DNA of 39,384 nucleotides from positions 1 to 39,384 of the forward strand of contig CACXBB010000019.1 of the NCBI GenBank assembly GCA_902765735.1, in the 5' to 3' direction. Of the stretch, positions 30,381 through 38,323 are shown in pieces; the first letter of the stretch is position 1, and every line of letters starts with the position of its first letter. The translations under genes were made by a program, and so were the position numbers. The notes beneath the pieces were generated by a model, which saw only the letters and a list, made by a program, of their open reading frames with translations, had not been told where the DNA came from and did not search any database. Origin of the DNA: an uncultured Eubacteriales bacterium (GTDB lineage: Bacteria; Bacillota; Clostridia; Christensenellales; Aristaeellaceae).

Positions 30381-31647
30381 CCGTCACGCCTCCTTTGGGG
30401 GAGGGAAACCCCTCGGGCAGATTGTCGGGGTCAAAGCCCTCCGGCAGATTGCCAGGGTCGAAGCCCTCCGGCATATCCTCCGGCCTGAAATCCGGCTTTT
30501 CGACCGTCTCCTCAGCCTCCTCCGCCTGCTCGGCTTCCTCCGGCGCCTCGGCGGTTTCCGCCTCCCGGTCGAGGGTGGTCACCACGGCGCTCATGCCGTA
30601 GCGCGTGTTCTCGTCCGGGGTGAAGTCGATGTACACGGTGTAGGTCACGCTGCCCTCGCCCTCGGCGGCGGCGTCGGCGCTGTCGGCGATGGCGGAGATC
30701 ATGGCGATGGTGCCGTCGTAGGTGACCTCCTCGTCCTGGTTCCACACCAGCTCGATGCTGACGGGATCGCCCACATGGATGCACGCCAGGTTGGCCTCCT
30801 CGATCTGCGCCTCGACGCGCATGCTGTTTTCGGGGTAGATCACGGCCACCACGCTGTCCTTCTCGATCTTCGAGCCCTGCTGGGCGTCGATCTGGCTTAT
30901 GGTGCCCGCGACGCCCGCGGCGATGTCGCTGCCGGACATGTACAGGCCGTCGAAGCTGCCGTCCAGCGTCTCAAACAGCAGGTCGCCGCGCTGAACGGTA
31001 TCGCCCGCGGACACGGCGAAGGCCACGATGCTGCCGCTGCCGGTGACGGCGGTGGGGCTGGTGCGGTTGAGGGTGCCGCGCCCGATGCGCTTGGTGGAGA
31101 CGGCGCTCTCGCCGCGGTAGACGTTCACGGTCTCGCCGATCAGGAACTCGCCGGAGGTCACGCGCACGGTGTAGTCGGTGCCCTCGATGGCGGTGATGAC
31201 GCCGGTGCCGGTGTGCTTGCCGTCGGAATAGCAGCTCAGGTAGACCGCCTCGCCCACGTGCACGAACTTGGTCGCCGTGGAGTTGTAGGCGTTGTCGGTG
31301 GAGGCGGCGATGCTGTACACGCTCTCGCCCTCGATATACATCACCGCGCCGTACTTCGACGCGACGGTCTCCGCGTTGTCGCCGGGCTGGCCGAACACGC
31401 CGGTCACGGTGCCGTCCTCCTCGGCGTAGACCTTCGTGGTGGACAGCCGGAGGAGCACGTCGTCTTCACCGACCCGCTGGCCCGCCACGGCCTCGACCTT
31501 GTCCACCGTGCCGCCGATGGGCGCGTAGACCTCGTGGGTCGCCCCGGCGGCCACGGTACCGGTGAAGGTGATGGTCTCCGCCAGCGCGCAGGGCAAAAGC
31601 AGGGCGACCAGGAGCAGGGATACGAGAATACGGCAGTTGAACTTCAT
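30364..31647 (-). CDS. secreted HlyD-like adaptor, second in the export operon
   Basis: A 427-residue exported protein. Signal peptide MKFNCRILVSLLLVALLLPC...ALA. Lipoyl-type halves: APIGGTVDKVEAVAGQRVGEDDVLL (about residues 43-67) and GVAGTISQIDAQQGSKIEKDSVVAVI (about 250-275). Beta-barrel-like region to about 365, then an acidic linker and the tail repeat MPEGFDPGNLPEGFDPDNLPEGF. It differs from the first adaptor in having no lasting membrane anchor. It may dock on the permease or on the neighbouring repeat protein. ATG 31647 has GGAGG 8 bases upstream and follows the permease gene by 19 bases. HlyD-like assignment rests on the motif pair and operon context; a carboxylate or cell-wall ligand role cannot be excluded. 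Confidence 0.82.
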   Translation of the reverse strand: MKFNCRILVSLLLVALLLPCALAETITFTGTVAAGATHEVYAPIGGTVDKVEAVAGQRVGEDDVLLRLSTTKVYAEEDGTVTGVFGQPGDNAETVASKYGAVMYIEGESVYSIAASTDNAYNSTATKFVHVGEAVYLSCYSDGKHTGTGVITAIEGTDYTVRVTSGEFLIGETVNVYRGESAVSTKRIGRGTLNRTSPTAVTGSGSIVAFAVSAGDTVQRGDLLFETLDGSFDGLYMSGSDIAAGVAGTISQIDAQQGSKIEKDSVVAVIYPENSMRVEAQIEEANLACIHVGDPVSIELVWNQDEEVTYDGTIAMISAIADSADAAAEGEGSVTYTVYIDFTPDENTRYGMSAVVTTLDREAETAEAPEEAEQAEEAEETVEKPDFRPEDMPEGFDPGNLPEGFDPDNLPEGFPSPKGGVTDDAEG

Positions 31648-31666
31648 GGGAATACCTCCTTTTATG

Positions 31667-32869
31667 TCACGCTGATCTCAATGCGTCTATCGGGTTGAGT
31701 TTGCTCGCCTTCCTGGCCGGAGCCCAGCCGAAGATGATGCCCACCGCCGCCGAGAAGCCCGCCCCCAGCAGTATGGCGAAGGTGGAGATCACGAAGCCGG
31801 TGCCCATGACCTTCGACAGTATCAGCGACAGCATCAGCCCCAGCGCGATGCCCGCCGCGCCGCCGATGACGGACAGCAGGAAGGATTCGATCAGGAATTG
31901 TATCTGGATCTGCCACGGGATCGCGCCCAGCGCCTTCTTGAGGCCGATCTCCGTCGTGCGCTCGGTGACGGTGGTGAGCATCATGTTCATGATGCCGATG
32001 CCGCCGACCACCAGCGCGATGCCCGCCAGCAGCGCCGAGACCATGTTCAGCATGTTCTGCATGGTGTCCTCGATGGAGGACATGTCCATGATCTCATAGC
32101 AGTCGTCCTCGTAGCTGAACATCTCGTCCAGCTTCGCCTCGAGGGCGTCCGTGGCGGTCTCGGAGGTCCAGCCGTCCGCGAGGTAGGTCGTAAACGAGGT
32201 CACCACGCTGGAGTTGTTCATCTTCATGGCCGTGGTGTAGGGGATGAGTATGTCGGGGCTGCCGTTCATCACGCCGGAGATGCTGGCATCCCCGCTGCCG
32301 GACATCAGCCCGACCACCAGGAAGGGTATGCCGTCGATGTAGAGCTTCTCCCCGATGGGATCGACGCCGTAGAAGAACGTCTCCACCATGTCCGGGCTGA
32401 TGAGGCAGGCGAAGGTGGTGTTGTCCTCGTCGGTGACGTTGAGCGTCCGCCCGCGGGTCAGAAGGTCCGCGTTCTGCCGGAAGTAGTGGCTGTTCTTGCC
32501 CGACACGGAGATGCGGGTCTCATAGCTGCCGCCGCGGGACACCCGGGCGCTCAGCGATACGTTGGGCGTCACGCCCGCCACGGCCTCCAGCGTCGTGAGC
32601 TCGGTCAGGTCGTCGGTGGTCAGGCCGCTCTTCAGGTCGCTGCCGGAGACGGTGACCGTCAGCGTGCCCGCGCCCATGCTGGAAAACGAGCTGGACAGCG
32701 AGCCCGAAAAGCCGTTGACCGTGGTGATCAGCGCGATCACCGCCGCCACGCCGATCAGTATGCCCAGCACCGTCAGAAACGAGCGCGCGCGGTTGCCCAG
32801 GATGTTGTTTAGCGACATCCGGAAGCACTCGCCGATCATGATGAAGGTGGAACGGATCGATTTAAGCAT
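31667..32869 (-). CDS. MacB/FtsX-type ABC transporter permease
   Basis: A 400-residue permease with the MacB layout: TM1 (about residues 27-47, FLTVLGILIGVAAVIALITT), a large extracellular MacB_PCD domain (about 50-270), then TM2-TM4 (about 280-305, 325-350, 360-385) with the family motif TERTTEIGLKKALGA after TM2 and a final APARKASKLNPIDALR. MacB-type transporters act mechanically across the membrane to move peptides, lipids or toxins from the outer face. ATG 32869 with GGAGGGAGG 11 bases upstream is chosen over the longer frame to 32905, whose extra residues overlap that ribosome site. Partner of the ATPase at 33001-33699. In Gram-positives the nearest described relative arrangement is YknXYZ. 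Confidence 0.93.
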   Translation of the reverse strand: MLKSIRSTFIMIGECFRMSLNNILGNRARSFLTVLGILIGVAAVIALITTVNGFSGSLSSSFSSMGAGTLTVTVSGSDLKSGLTTDDLTELTTLEAVAGVTPNVSLSARVSRGGSYETRISVSGKNSHYFRQNADLLTRGRTLNVTDEDNTTFACLISPDMVETFFYGVDPIGEKLYIDGIPFLVVGLMSGSGDASISGVMNGSPDILIPYTTAMKMNNSSVVTSFTTYLADGWTSETATDALEAKLDEMFSYEDDCYEIMDMSSIEDTMQNMLNMVSALLAGIALVVGGIGIMNMMLTTVTERTTEIGLKKALGAIPWQIQIQFLIESFLLSVIGGAAGIALGLMLSLILSKVMGTGFVISTFAILLGAGFSAAVGIIFGWAPARKASKLNPIDALRSA

Positions 32870-32871
32870 CG

Positions 32872-33028
32872 TTTGTGCCGCCTCCCTCCACGTCGGCTGC
32901 CCCACGGCTTCGCCGTGTCGCAGCTACGCGCCCGCACAGCCATCCGCCTTCGGCGGTGTGCTGGGCGCTAGTCGGCGGCACAAATCTACGGAACACTGAG
33001 TTATGCGTCATTTGTGCCGCCTCCCTCC
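32872..33028. repeat. 18-bp direct repeat and 12-bp hairpin between ATPase and permease genes
   Basis: TTTGTGCCGCCTCCCTCC occurs at 32872-32889 and 33011-33028, 139 bases apart. On the minus strand it is the permease ribosome site plus flank, duplicated inside the end of the ATPase gene. GGCGGCACAAAT (32974-32985) pairs perfectly with ATTTGTGCCGCC (33010-33021) around the ATPase stop codon. The remaining insert (about 32890-32972) contains small GC hairpins and no gene. Confidence 0.75.
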
Positions 33029-33699
33029 GAGAGTTCTCCGTCGATGATGTGCACCACGCGGCGGGCGTTCTTGGCGATGTTCATGTCGTGGGTGATCATG
33101 ATGACGGTGCGGCCCTCGTCGTTCAATTCCCTGAACAGCGCCATCACCTGCCTGCCGGTCTTCTGATCCAGCGCGCCGGTGGGCTCGTCGGCCAGCAGAA
33201 GCGTCGGGTTGCCCGCCAGCGCCCGCGCGATGGCCACGCGCTGCTGCTGGCCGCCGGAGAGCTGGTTGGGCATGTGCTCCATGCGGTCGGAGAGCCCCAC
33301 GCGCTCCAGCAGCTCCCGGGCGCGCCTGCGGCGCTCCCGGGGGCCGACGCCGGCGTAGATCAGCGGCAGCTCCACGTTCTTCTGCGCGGTGAGCCGCGGC
33401 AGCAGCTGCGAATTTTGGAACACGAAGCCGATCTCCGCGCTGCGCAGGCGGGCGAGCTCCGCCTCGGTCATGTCGTCCACCAACCGGCCGTGCAGCGTAT
33501 AGCGGCCGGAGGTCGCCACGTCCAGGCAGCCGATGATGTTCATCAGCGTGCTCTTGCCGCTGCCGGAGGGGCCGAGCACCGAGAGGTACTCGCCCTCCTC
33601 GATGCTCAGATCGACGTCCTTGAGGATGTGCGCCCGCTCCTCGCCCATCTGGTAGTATTTGTTGATCTTCTCCATTTTGAAGAATGTGGGCGCGGGCAT
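33001..33699 (-). CDS. MacB/LolD-type ABC transporter ATP-binding protein
   Basis: A 232-residue nucleotide-binding subunit. Walker [10 protein letters not shown] (residues 43-51), Q-loop VFQNSQL (Q95), signature [15 protein letters not shown], Walker [14 protein letters not shown]-loop MITHDM. The short N-terminal [18 protein letters not shown] is typical of the MacB/LolD/YknY branch. I chose ATG 33699, which follows the adaptor's TGA by one base (TGACATG). The longer frame to 33897 only translates the adaptor's Gly/Pro tail in another frame. The C-terminal residues SEGGGTNDA come from the duplicated GGAGGGAGGCGGCACAAA segment and may be a recent addition. Confidence 0.95.
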   Translation of the reverse strand: MPAPTFFKMEKINKYYQMGEERAHILKDVDLSIEEGEYLSVLGPSGSGKSTLMNIIGCLDVATSGRYTLHGRLVDDMTEAELARLRSAEIGFVFQNSQLLPRLTAQKNVELPLIYAGVGPRERRRRARELLERVGLSDRMEHMPNQLSGGQQQRVAIARALAGNPTLLLADEPTGALDQKTGRQVMALFRELNDEGRTVIMITHDMNIAKNARRVVHIIDGELSEGGGTNDA

Positions 33700-33700
33700 G

Positions 33701-34729
33701 TCAGTTCCCCCCTCCGAAGCTGGGGCGGTCGCCGCCCCGGTCGCCGAAGCTGGGCCGCTCGCCGCTTCCGAAGTCGGGCATGCTCCCGCCGCCGGGCATG
33801 CCGCCCGGGCCGCCCTGGGGCTGGTTGAACTGGGCGCCGCCGAACAGCCCGCCGAGCAGGCCCTTCGATTCGGCCTCGGTCGCCTTGGCCTCCACATACA
33901 CCTCGTCGCCGTCGGAAAGGCCCTCGGTGATCTCGATGTAGTTGCCGTTGGACACGCCGGTGGCGACGGTGCGCTTTTCCAGCTCGCCTGCGTCGTTCTT
34001 CACCCAGACGAAGGCCTGATTGGTCTCGTCGAAGCTCAGGGCGTCCACCTTGAGGATGACCACGTCCTGCGCCTCCTCCTGGGTGATGCTGACCGTGACC
34101 TGCATGCCGGGCAGCACGTAGGCGTCGTCCACGTCCAGGCTGGCGGTGGCGGTGTAGTAGGCCACGTTGCCGCTGGAGGAGGAGATGTAGTCGATGGCGT
34201 CGATGGTGGTGTCAAACTGCTTTTCCAGCGCGGTGACCGTGGCCGTGCACGCCTGGCCGACGGTCACGTCGCCGATATCGTACTCGTCCACGCGGAAGGA
34301 GACCTTCATGTGCCGGAAATCCGCGATCTGCACCAGCTCCTCGCCGGCGGCGACCTCGTCGCCCTCCCGGACGTTGACCTTGTTCACCCGGCCGTCGAAG
34401 CCCGCGGTGATCGTCTCGCCGTTGTTCAGCCGGAGCAGCTTGTCGTCCTCCTTGACCTCGTCGCCCGCGGCGGCGTAGATCGTTTTGACCGTGCCGGAGG
34501 ACGATGCCGCATACGTCTCGCTGTCTACCAGGTTCAGGTTGCCGCTGAAGGACAGCGCGTTGGAGATGCTGCAGGTGGTGGCGGTGTAGGTGTCGTAGGT
34601 GACGGTGTATTCGGCCTTCAGGGAGTTGTAGACCATCCAGCCCACGCCCCCGAGCACGAGAAGCGCGATCAGCGTCCAGACGATCCGCTTAACGACGCGC
34701 CTTTTTTTCGGTTTGGATTTGCCGTTCAT
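33701..34729 (-). CDS. membrane-anchored HlyD/MacA-like adaptor, first in the export operon
   Basis: A 342-residue membrane-fusion-type protein. Basic N-terminus (KSKPKKRRVVKRIVW), one transmembrane anchor (about 16-35), lipoyl halves around ASSSGTVKTIYAAAGDEVKEDDKLL (about 75-99) and AGFDGRVNKVNVREGDEVAAGEELVQI (about 110-136), then beta-barrel and membrane-proximal domains (VLPGMQVTVSI; VWVKNDAGELEKRTVATGVSNG; ITEGLSDGDEVYV). The C-terminus is an unusual Gly/Pro/Ser tail of about 50 residues (GGMPGGGSMPDFGSGERPSF). Start ATG 34729 with AAAGGCGG about 10 bases upstream. First gene of the leftward operon, divergent from a two-component system that probably controls it. Comparable to YknX or MacA. 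Confidence 0.9.
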   Translation of the reverse strand: MNGKSKPKKRRVVKRIVWTLIALLVLGGVGWMVYNSLKAEYTVTYDTYTATTCSISNALSFSGNLNLVDSETYAASSSGTVKTIYAAAGDEVKEDDKLLRLNNGETITAGFDGRVNKVNVREGDEVAAGEELVQIADFRHMKVSFRVDEYDIGDVTVGQACTATVTALEKQFDTTIDAIDYISSSSGNVAYYTATASLDVDDAYVLPGMQVTVSITQEEAQDVVILKVDALSFDETNQAFVWVKNDAGELEKRTVATGVSNGNYIEITEGLSDGDEVYVEAKATEAESKGLLGGLFGGAQFNQPQGGPGGMPGGGSMPDFGSGERPSFGDRGGDRPSFGGGN

Positions 34730-34769
34730 ATTTCAAAGCCGCCTTTCATGGGTTTGCATTACAGGACGC

Positions 34770-34775
34770 ATTATA
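34770..34775 (-). promoter_or_regulatory. -10 element of the leftward export operon
   Basis: TATAAT on the minus strand, 41 bases upstream of the first adaptor's start. The -35 region is weak (CTTTCA at best), as expected for an activator-dependent promoter. Confidence 0.5.
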
Positions 34776-34865
34776 GGCGGGGAACCTAAATTGAAAGTCA
34801 GAAAAAGGGCGGCGGATTGTAAAGACATTCCGCCACGGATGGAAACAATTTGTAAATGCGGGAAT

Positions 34866-34898
34866 TTTAAGGCATGTTTAATCTACGTCTGATATGAT
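34866..34898 (+). promoter_or_regulatory. candidate response-regulator site and -10 of the two-component operon
   Basis: TTTAA-GGCATG-TTTAA (34866-34881) is a direct repeat with 11-base period, the spacing used by OmpR/PhoB-type dimers, placed where the -35 should be. An extended -10 TGATATGAT follows (hexamer 34893-34898). A second short repeat, TTGTAAA, is seen near 34818 and 34851. Autoregulation is inference. Confidence 0.4.
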
Positions 34899-34928
34899 TT
34901 ATAGAGAAAAATAAATGGGAGGCGCGAC

Positions 34929-35603
34929 ATGAGACTGCTGCTTGCGGAGGACGAGCTCTCGCTGTCACGGGCGATCACGACGATCCTCAGGAAGAACAAC
35001 TACGAGGTGGACGCCGTGTACGACGGCCAGGCGGCGCTGGACTACCTGGCGTGCAACAACTACGACGGCGCGATACTGGACATCATGATGCCGGTGCGGG
35101 ACGGCCTGTCCGCGCTTAAGCAGCTTCGCGCCGGGGGCAGCAACGTCCCGGTGCTGTTCCTGACGGCGAAATCCGAGGTGGACGACAAGGTGATCGGCCT
35201 GGACGCCGGCGCGAACGACTACCTCACCAAGCCCTTCGCAGCCAAGGAGCTGCTGGCGCGCATACGCGCCATGACCCGCGCGCAGTCGGCGCAGAACACC
35301 TCGGAGATGCGCATGGGCAACATCCGGCTGAACCGGGCGACCTTCGAGCTGTCCTCGCCCACCGACAGCTTCCGGCTGGCCGGCAAGGAGTTTCAGATGA
35401 TGGAGCTTCTGCTGGCCAACCCGAGGCACCTCATCTCCACCGAGCGCTTCATGGAGCGCATCTGGGGGCAGGACAGCGACGCCGACATCCACGTGGTGTG
35501 GGTGTATATATCCTATCTGAGAAAGAAGCTGGCCGCGCTGAACGCCAACATACAGATCAAGGCGACGCGCAACGCGGGCTATACGCTGGAGGAGATCAAA
35601 TGA
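34929..35603 (+). CDS. OmpR/PhoB-family response regulator
   Basis: A 224-residue regulator. Receiver domain (1-~118): acidic pocket E7-D8, phospho-acceptor D51 in GAILDIMMP, switch Thr in FLTAKS, K101 in YLTKPF. C-terminal winged-helix domain (about 128-222) with LAGKEFQMMELLLANP, RFMERIWG and VVWVYISYLRKKL, typical of the OmpR family. GGGAGG lies 6 bases before ATG 34929. The stop overlaps the kinase gene by 4 bases. The divergent layout with the adaptor-ATPase-permease operon suggests that operon is its target, like BceRS- or CesRS-type envelope-stress modules; the stimulus is not known. Confidence 0.94.
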   Translation: MRLLLAEDELSLSRAITTILRKNNYEVDAVYDGQAALDYLACNNYDGAILDIMMPVRDGLSALKQLRAGGSNVPVLFLTAKSEVDDKVIGLDAGANDYLTKPFAAKELLARIRAMTRAQSAQNTSEMRMGNIRLNRATFELSSPTDSFRLAGKEFQMMELLLANPRHLISTERFMERIWGQDSDADIHVVWVYISYLRKKLAALNANIQIKATRNAGYTLEEIK

Positions 35604-36856
35604 TCCGCAAATTGAGGTTCCGGCTGGTGCTGGCGTCCATGCTGTCGCTGTTCTTCGTGCTCGCCGTCATGATGGCCGGGCTGAACGGCATGAACTATCG
35701 CCGGATCGTAAAGGATTCGGACGGCGTACTCTCGCTGCTGAAGGACAACGGCGGCGCGTTCCCGTCCATCGGCGACGACTTTGAGTGGCCGGAGCACGGC
35801 CCGCGCTACCGTTCCCCGGAGCTGCCGTTCGAGATGCGGTTCTTCTCCGTATTGTTCGATCGGGAGGGAAATGTGCTTGAAACGGACACCGAGCGCATCG
35901 CCGCCGTCGATGCCAACGCGGCGCAGAGCCATGCCCGCGCGGTGTTTGAAAGCGGCAGGACGGCGGGCTTTCGGGGCATCTACCGCTACCTGCGCTACGG
36001 GGAGGCCGACGGCAATGTCCGGATTGTGTTTCTGGACTGCGGCAGGCCGATGGAGCAGTTTTACAGCGTGCTGCGCCGGAGCATACTCGCCGCCGCGATC
36101 TGCCTCGCCGCGGTGTTTATGCTCCTCGTGCCGCTGTCCGCGCGCATCGTGCGGCCCATCTCGCAAAGCTACGAGAAGCAGAAGCGCTTCATCTCAGACG
36201 CCGGACATGAGATCAAGACGCCCATCACCATCATCGACGCCGACACAGAGGTGCTCGAGATGGACTACGGCGAGAACGAATGGCTCACGGACATCCGCAA
36301 TCAGGCCGCGCGGCTGTCGGACCTCACCAACGACCTGATCTTCCTGTCCCGCATGGAGGAGCAGCAGCAGGTGACGATGATCGACTTCCCGCTGTCGGAT
36401 GTGGTCGGCGAGACCGCCGCGTCCTTCCAGGCACTCTCGCGCACGCAGGGCAAGCGGTTTGACACCGACATAGAACCGGCGCTGTCCATGCACGGCAACG
36501 AGAAGCAGATTCGGCAACTCGTCTCCATATTGCTGGACAACGCCATGAAGTATTCGGATGACCGGGGGAACATCCGCCTGTCGCTGAAAAGGCAGGGGAA
36601 GATCCTGCGATTGACGGTGGAGAACAGCGCCGAATCCGTCTCAAAGGAGCTGCTCGGCAACATGTTCGAGCGGTTCTACCGCGGCGACCCCTCCCGAAAC
36701 TCCGCGACGAAGGGCTACGGCATCGGCCTGTCCATCGCGCAGGCCATCGTCCGCGCGCATAAGGGCCGGATCGCCGCGGAGAGCCCGGACGGCAGGACGA
36801 TGACGATCACCGCATCCTTCCCGACGGGTCAGACGGAGCGCGCGCTCCTCATATGA
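35600..36856 (+). CDS. sensor histidine kinase
   Basis: A 418-residue membrane kinase. TM1 about residues 9-27, extracellular sensor of about 130 residues (28-158, no recognised domain), TM2 about 159-180, short linker, HisKA with H203 in SDAGHEIKTP, then HATPase_c: N-box QLVSILLDNAMKYS, a degenerate G1 region (VENSAESVSKELLGNMFERFYR in place of DxGxG), and G2 GYGIGLSIAQAIVRAH. Degenerate G1 is common in this kinase class and not proof of inactivity. ATG 35600 overlaps the regulator stop (ATGA). The 3' end overlaps the convergent small membrane gene by 8 bases. Expected to phosphorylate the regulator encoded just upstream. Confidence 0.93.
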   Translation: MIRKLRFRLVLASMLSLFFVLAVMMAGLNGMNYRRIVKDSDGVLSLLKDNGGAFPSIGDDFEWPEHGPRYRSPELPFEMRFFSVLFDREGNVLETDTERIAAVDANAAQSHARAVFESGRTAGFRGIYRYLRYGEADGNVRIVFLDCGRPMEQFYSVLRRSILAAAICLAAVFMLLVPLSARIVRPISQSYEKQKRFISDAGHEIKTPITIIDADTEVLEMDYGENEWLTDIRNQAARLSDLTNDLIFLSRMEEQQQVTMIDFPLSDVVGETAASFQALSRTQGKRFDTDIEPALSMHGNEKQIRQLVSILLDNAMKYSDDRGNIRLSLKRQGKILRLTVENSAESVSKELLGNMFERFYRGDPSRNSATKGYGIGLSIAQAIVRAHKGRIAAESPDGRTMTITASFPTGQTERALLI

Positions 36857-37076
36857 TTGTAGAGGGGTTCTTGACACGGTATGCGGGGTGCGGCACGGCC
36901 TGTCGGCCCGCCTCCTTCACGGGGCGCTCCCTGCGCTCCAGTACCAGCGCCCATACGCCGAACATGATCAGAAACACCATGCCGTCGATCACGGCGAGGG
37001 CGGTCAGGCCCATGATGCTCACAGCGAGGGTCGCAACGAGCAGCATCAGGTGCAAAAACGCGAGTACAAAAACCAT
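36849..37076 (-). CDS. small two-helix membrane protein, function unknown
   Basis: A 75-residue protein with two hydrophobic helices (about 1-25 and 28-48, joined by a short VIDG turn), then a basic and polar tail (LERRERPVKEAGRQA). No family recognised. Support for reality: an AAAGGATCG site about 11 bases before ATG 37076, an upstream extended -10, and a good membrane pattern on this strand. Against: short, and its last 8 bases overlap the convergent kinase stop. It could be an accessory or feedback peptide for the neighbouring kinase, as small membrane proteins often are, but nothing in the sequence proves it. Confidence 0.5.
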   Translation of the reverse strand: MVFVLAFLHLMLLVATLAVSIMGLTALAVIDGMVFLIMFGVWALVLERRERPVKEAGRQAVPHPAYRVKNPSTII

Positions 37077-37150
37077 GAGGAATCACGATCCTTTCAGTCC
37101 GGTGCCAGTGGTCCATCTCCGTCAGGGAATGGGCATCATTCAACAAATGG

Positions 37151-37192
37151 ATTGTAGCACAAGGGCAGAAAGAGAGAATCACAGAACTGTGA
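37151..37192 (-). promoter_or_regulatory. extended -10 with overlapping palindromic operator
   Basis: On the minus strand TGCTACAAT gives an extended -10 (hexamer 37156-37151) for the small membrane gene. The dyad TCACAG-AA-CTGTGA (37179-37192) sits across the expected -35 position, a layout suggesting repression or activation by a dimeric regulator. Confidence 0.4.
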
Positions 37193-37298
37193 CAAAAGAT
37201 AGACATTTTAATGACGGGAAGATGGTTTTTTGCCAATATAATGCGCTTCACGTTTTCTTGCAGGATTGCGGCAGGACTCCCTCAGACGCCGTGCGCCA

Positions 37299-37459
37299 GG
37301 GGTTGTCTCAAAACGCATATCGATTCATCATGATACATGCGTAGGGGCGCCGATGCGGCGCCCGCCCAATCAGAATCCATGGTTTTCTGTCGGGCGGGCG
37401 CCCAATGGGCGCCCCTACAACGGGTTCGGCTGTACATTGATTCGTTTTGAAACAGCCCC
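37299..37459. mobile_element. MITE-like element, family A, diverged copy
   Basis: 161 bases. Ends GGGGTTGTCTCAAAACG (37299-37315) and CGTTTTGAAACAGCCCC (37443-37459) match as inverted repeats at 15 of 17 positions. Inner arms GTAGGGGCGCCGATGCGG and GGGCGCCCCTAC are present. Inner loop differs from the 27209 copy. It ends 17 bases before the stop of the MerR-type gene. The rest of 37193-37298 holds no gene that I can support. Confidence 0.82.
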
Positions 37460-37476
37460 CATGGCGGCAAACGGGA

Positions 37477-38292
37477 TTACTTCTTCTTCACCGGGTAGCA
37501 GATCTCCGTCACGAACGCATCCGGGTCCTGCGTCTCGTGCGGGCTGACGTGATAGATGTTGAACATCGGCGCGGCGGGCGCGTAGCCGTTGGCCTCGATC
37601 CACGCGATGACCGCCGCGTAGACCTCCGTGATCTGCTCGTAGCTGCCCTGATAGGTGCAGCTTGCGACCGTCACCTCCGGCAGCGTGCGGAACTTGACGT
37701 GCTCCGTGTCGGGATAGCGGCCCTTCACGGTCTTCCAGGCCAGCATCTCCACGTTCTGTTCCTTGTACTCCCCGTCGAGGTAGGTCACCGCGCACAGGCA
37801 GGGGTCGTCCTCTACAAGGTGCATCCGGCAGGTCTCCTCCATCATCCTGCCCCAGATCATCCCCTCGTCCTCGTAGCGGGGGAGGGTCATCTGAACGGTG
37901 GCGGCGTAGCGCTTGGGAATGGTCTTGATGGTAACGTTGTAGCTCATATCCTCTTCCTTTCTCAGCCGCTTACGGGCTGCGTCCAGAAGCGTCAGCTTGT
38001 GCGCCGTATCCTGCGACAGGGCCTCCAGCTCCCTCTGCCGGGCGGCGAAGAACCGTTCCAGCTGCTCGCGGTCGTCGTAGACCCCGAGGATCCTGACGAT
38101 ATCGGCGAGGGAGAAGCCCATGTCCTTCAGCGCGGCGATGCGGCCGGCCGTCGGAAGCTGGTCCTCCCTGTAATACCGATAATCCGTGAAGCGGTCGATC
38201 TCAGCCGGCTTCAACAGGCCGATCTCATCGTAGTGGCGAAGCATCCTGACGCTGACCCTGGACAGCTTTGAAAACTCTCCGATCTTCAGCAT
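37477..38292 (-). CDS. MerR-family regulator with GyrI-like ligand domain (BmrR-like)
   Basis: A 271-residue transcription factor. N-terminal MerR helix-turn-helix (about 1-70: LKIGEFSKLSRVSVRMLRHY, DEIGLLKP, YRYYREDQL), a dimerisation coiled coil (about 75-120), then an AraC-effector/GyrI-like domain (about 125-271) with NVTIKTIPKRYAATVQMTLP and the closing DAFVTEICYPVKKK. Such regulators bind lipophilic cations or other small ligands and activate promoters with long spacers. ATG 38292 with AAAGGAGG 10 bases upstream is chosen over the in-frame ATG at 38340, which would place the start inside the promoter. The gene has a MerR-type promoter (38324-38354), so autoregulation is likely. No obvious drug pump lies next to it; the nearest transport genes are the 27401-34729 operon. 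Confidence 0.92.
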   Translation of the reverse strand: MLKIGEFSKLSRVSVRMLRHYDEIGLLKPAEIDRFTDYRYYREDQLPTAGRIAALKDMGFSLADIVRILGVYDDREQLERFFAARQRELEALSQDTAHKLTLLDAARKRLRKEEDMSYNVTIKTIPKRYAATVQMTLPRYEDEGMIWGRMMEETCRMHLVEDDPCLCAVTYLDGEYKEQNVEMLAWKTVKGRYPDTEHVKFRTLPEVTVASCTYQGSYEQITEVYAAVIAWIEANGYAPAAPMFNIYHVSPHETQDPDAFVTEICYPVKKK

Positions 38293-38323
38293 GGCGGGGG
38301 TACCTCCTTTTGAGCTCAGGACC

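Noticed and set aside
28437-30488. 683-codon plus-strand frame with many FLGLAF-type hydrophobic repeats
   Set aside because: It is the antisense reading of the 24-base and 33-base coding repeats. The minus-strand product has a signal peptide, ribosome site and operon context.
29656-31698. 680-codon plus-strand frame rich in SRSAFSLA repeats
   Set aside because: Another antisense reading of the octad repeats and of the adaptor gene; no start signals.
36853-37344. 163-codon plus-strand frame after the kinase gene
   Set aside because: Ser/Arg/Thr-rich translation, no ribosome site, runs into the MITE-like element; the opposite strand gives a good membrane protein.
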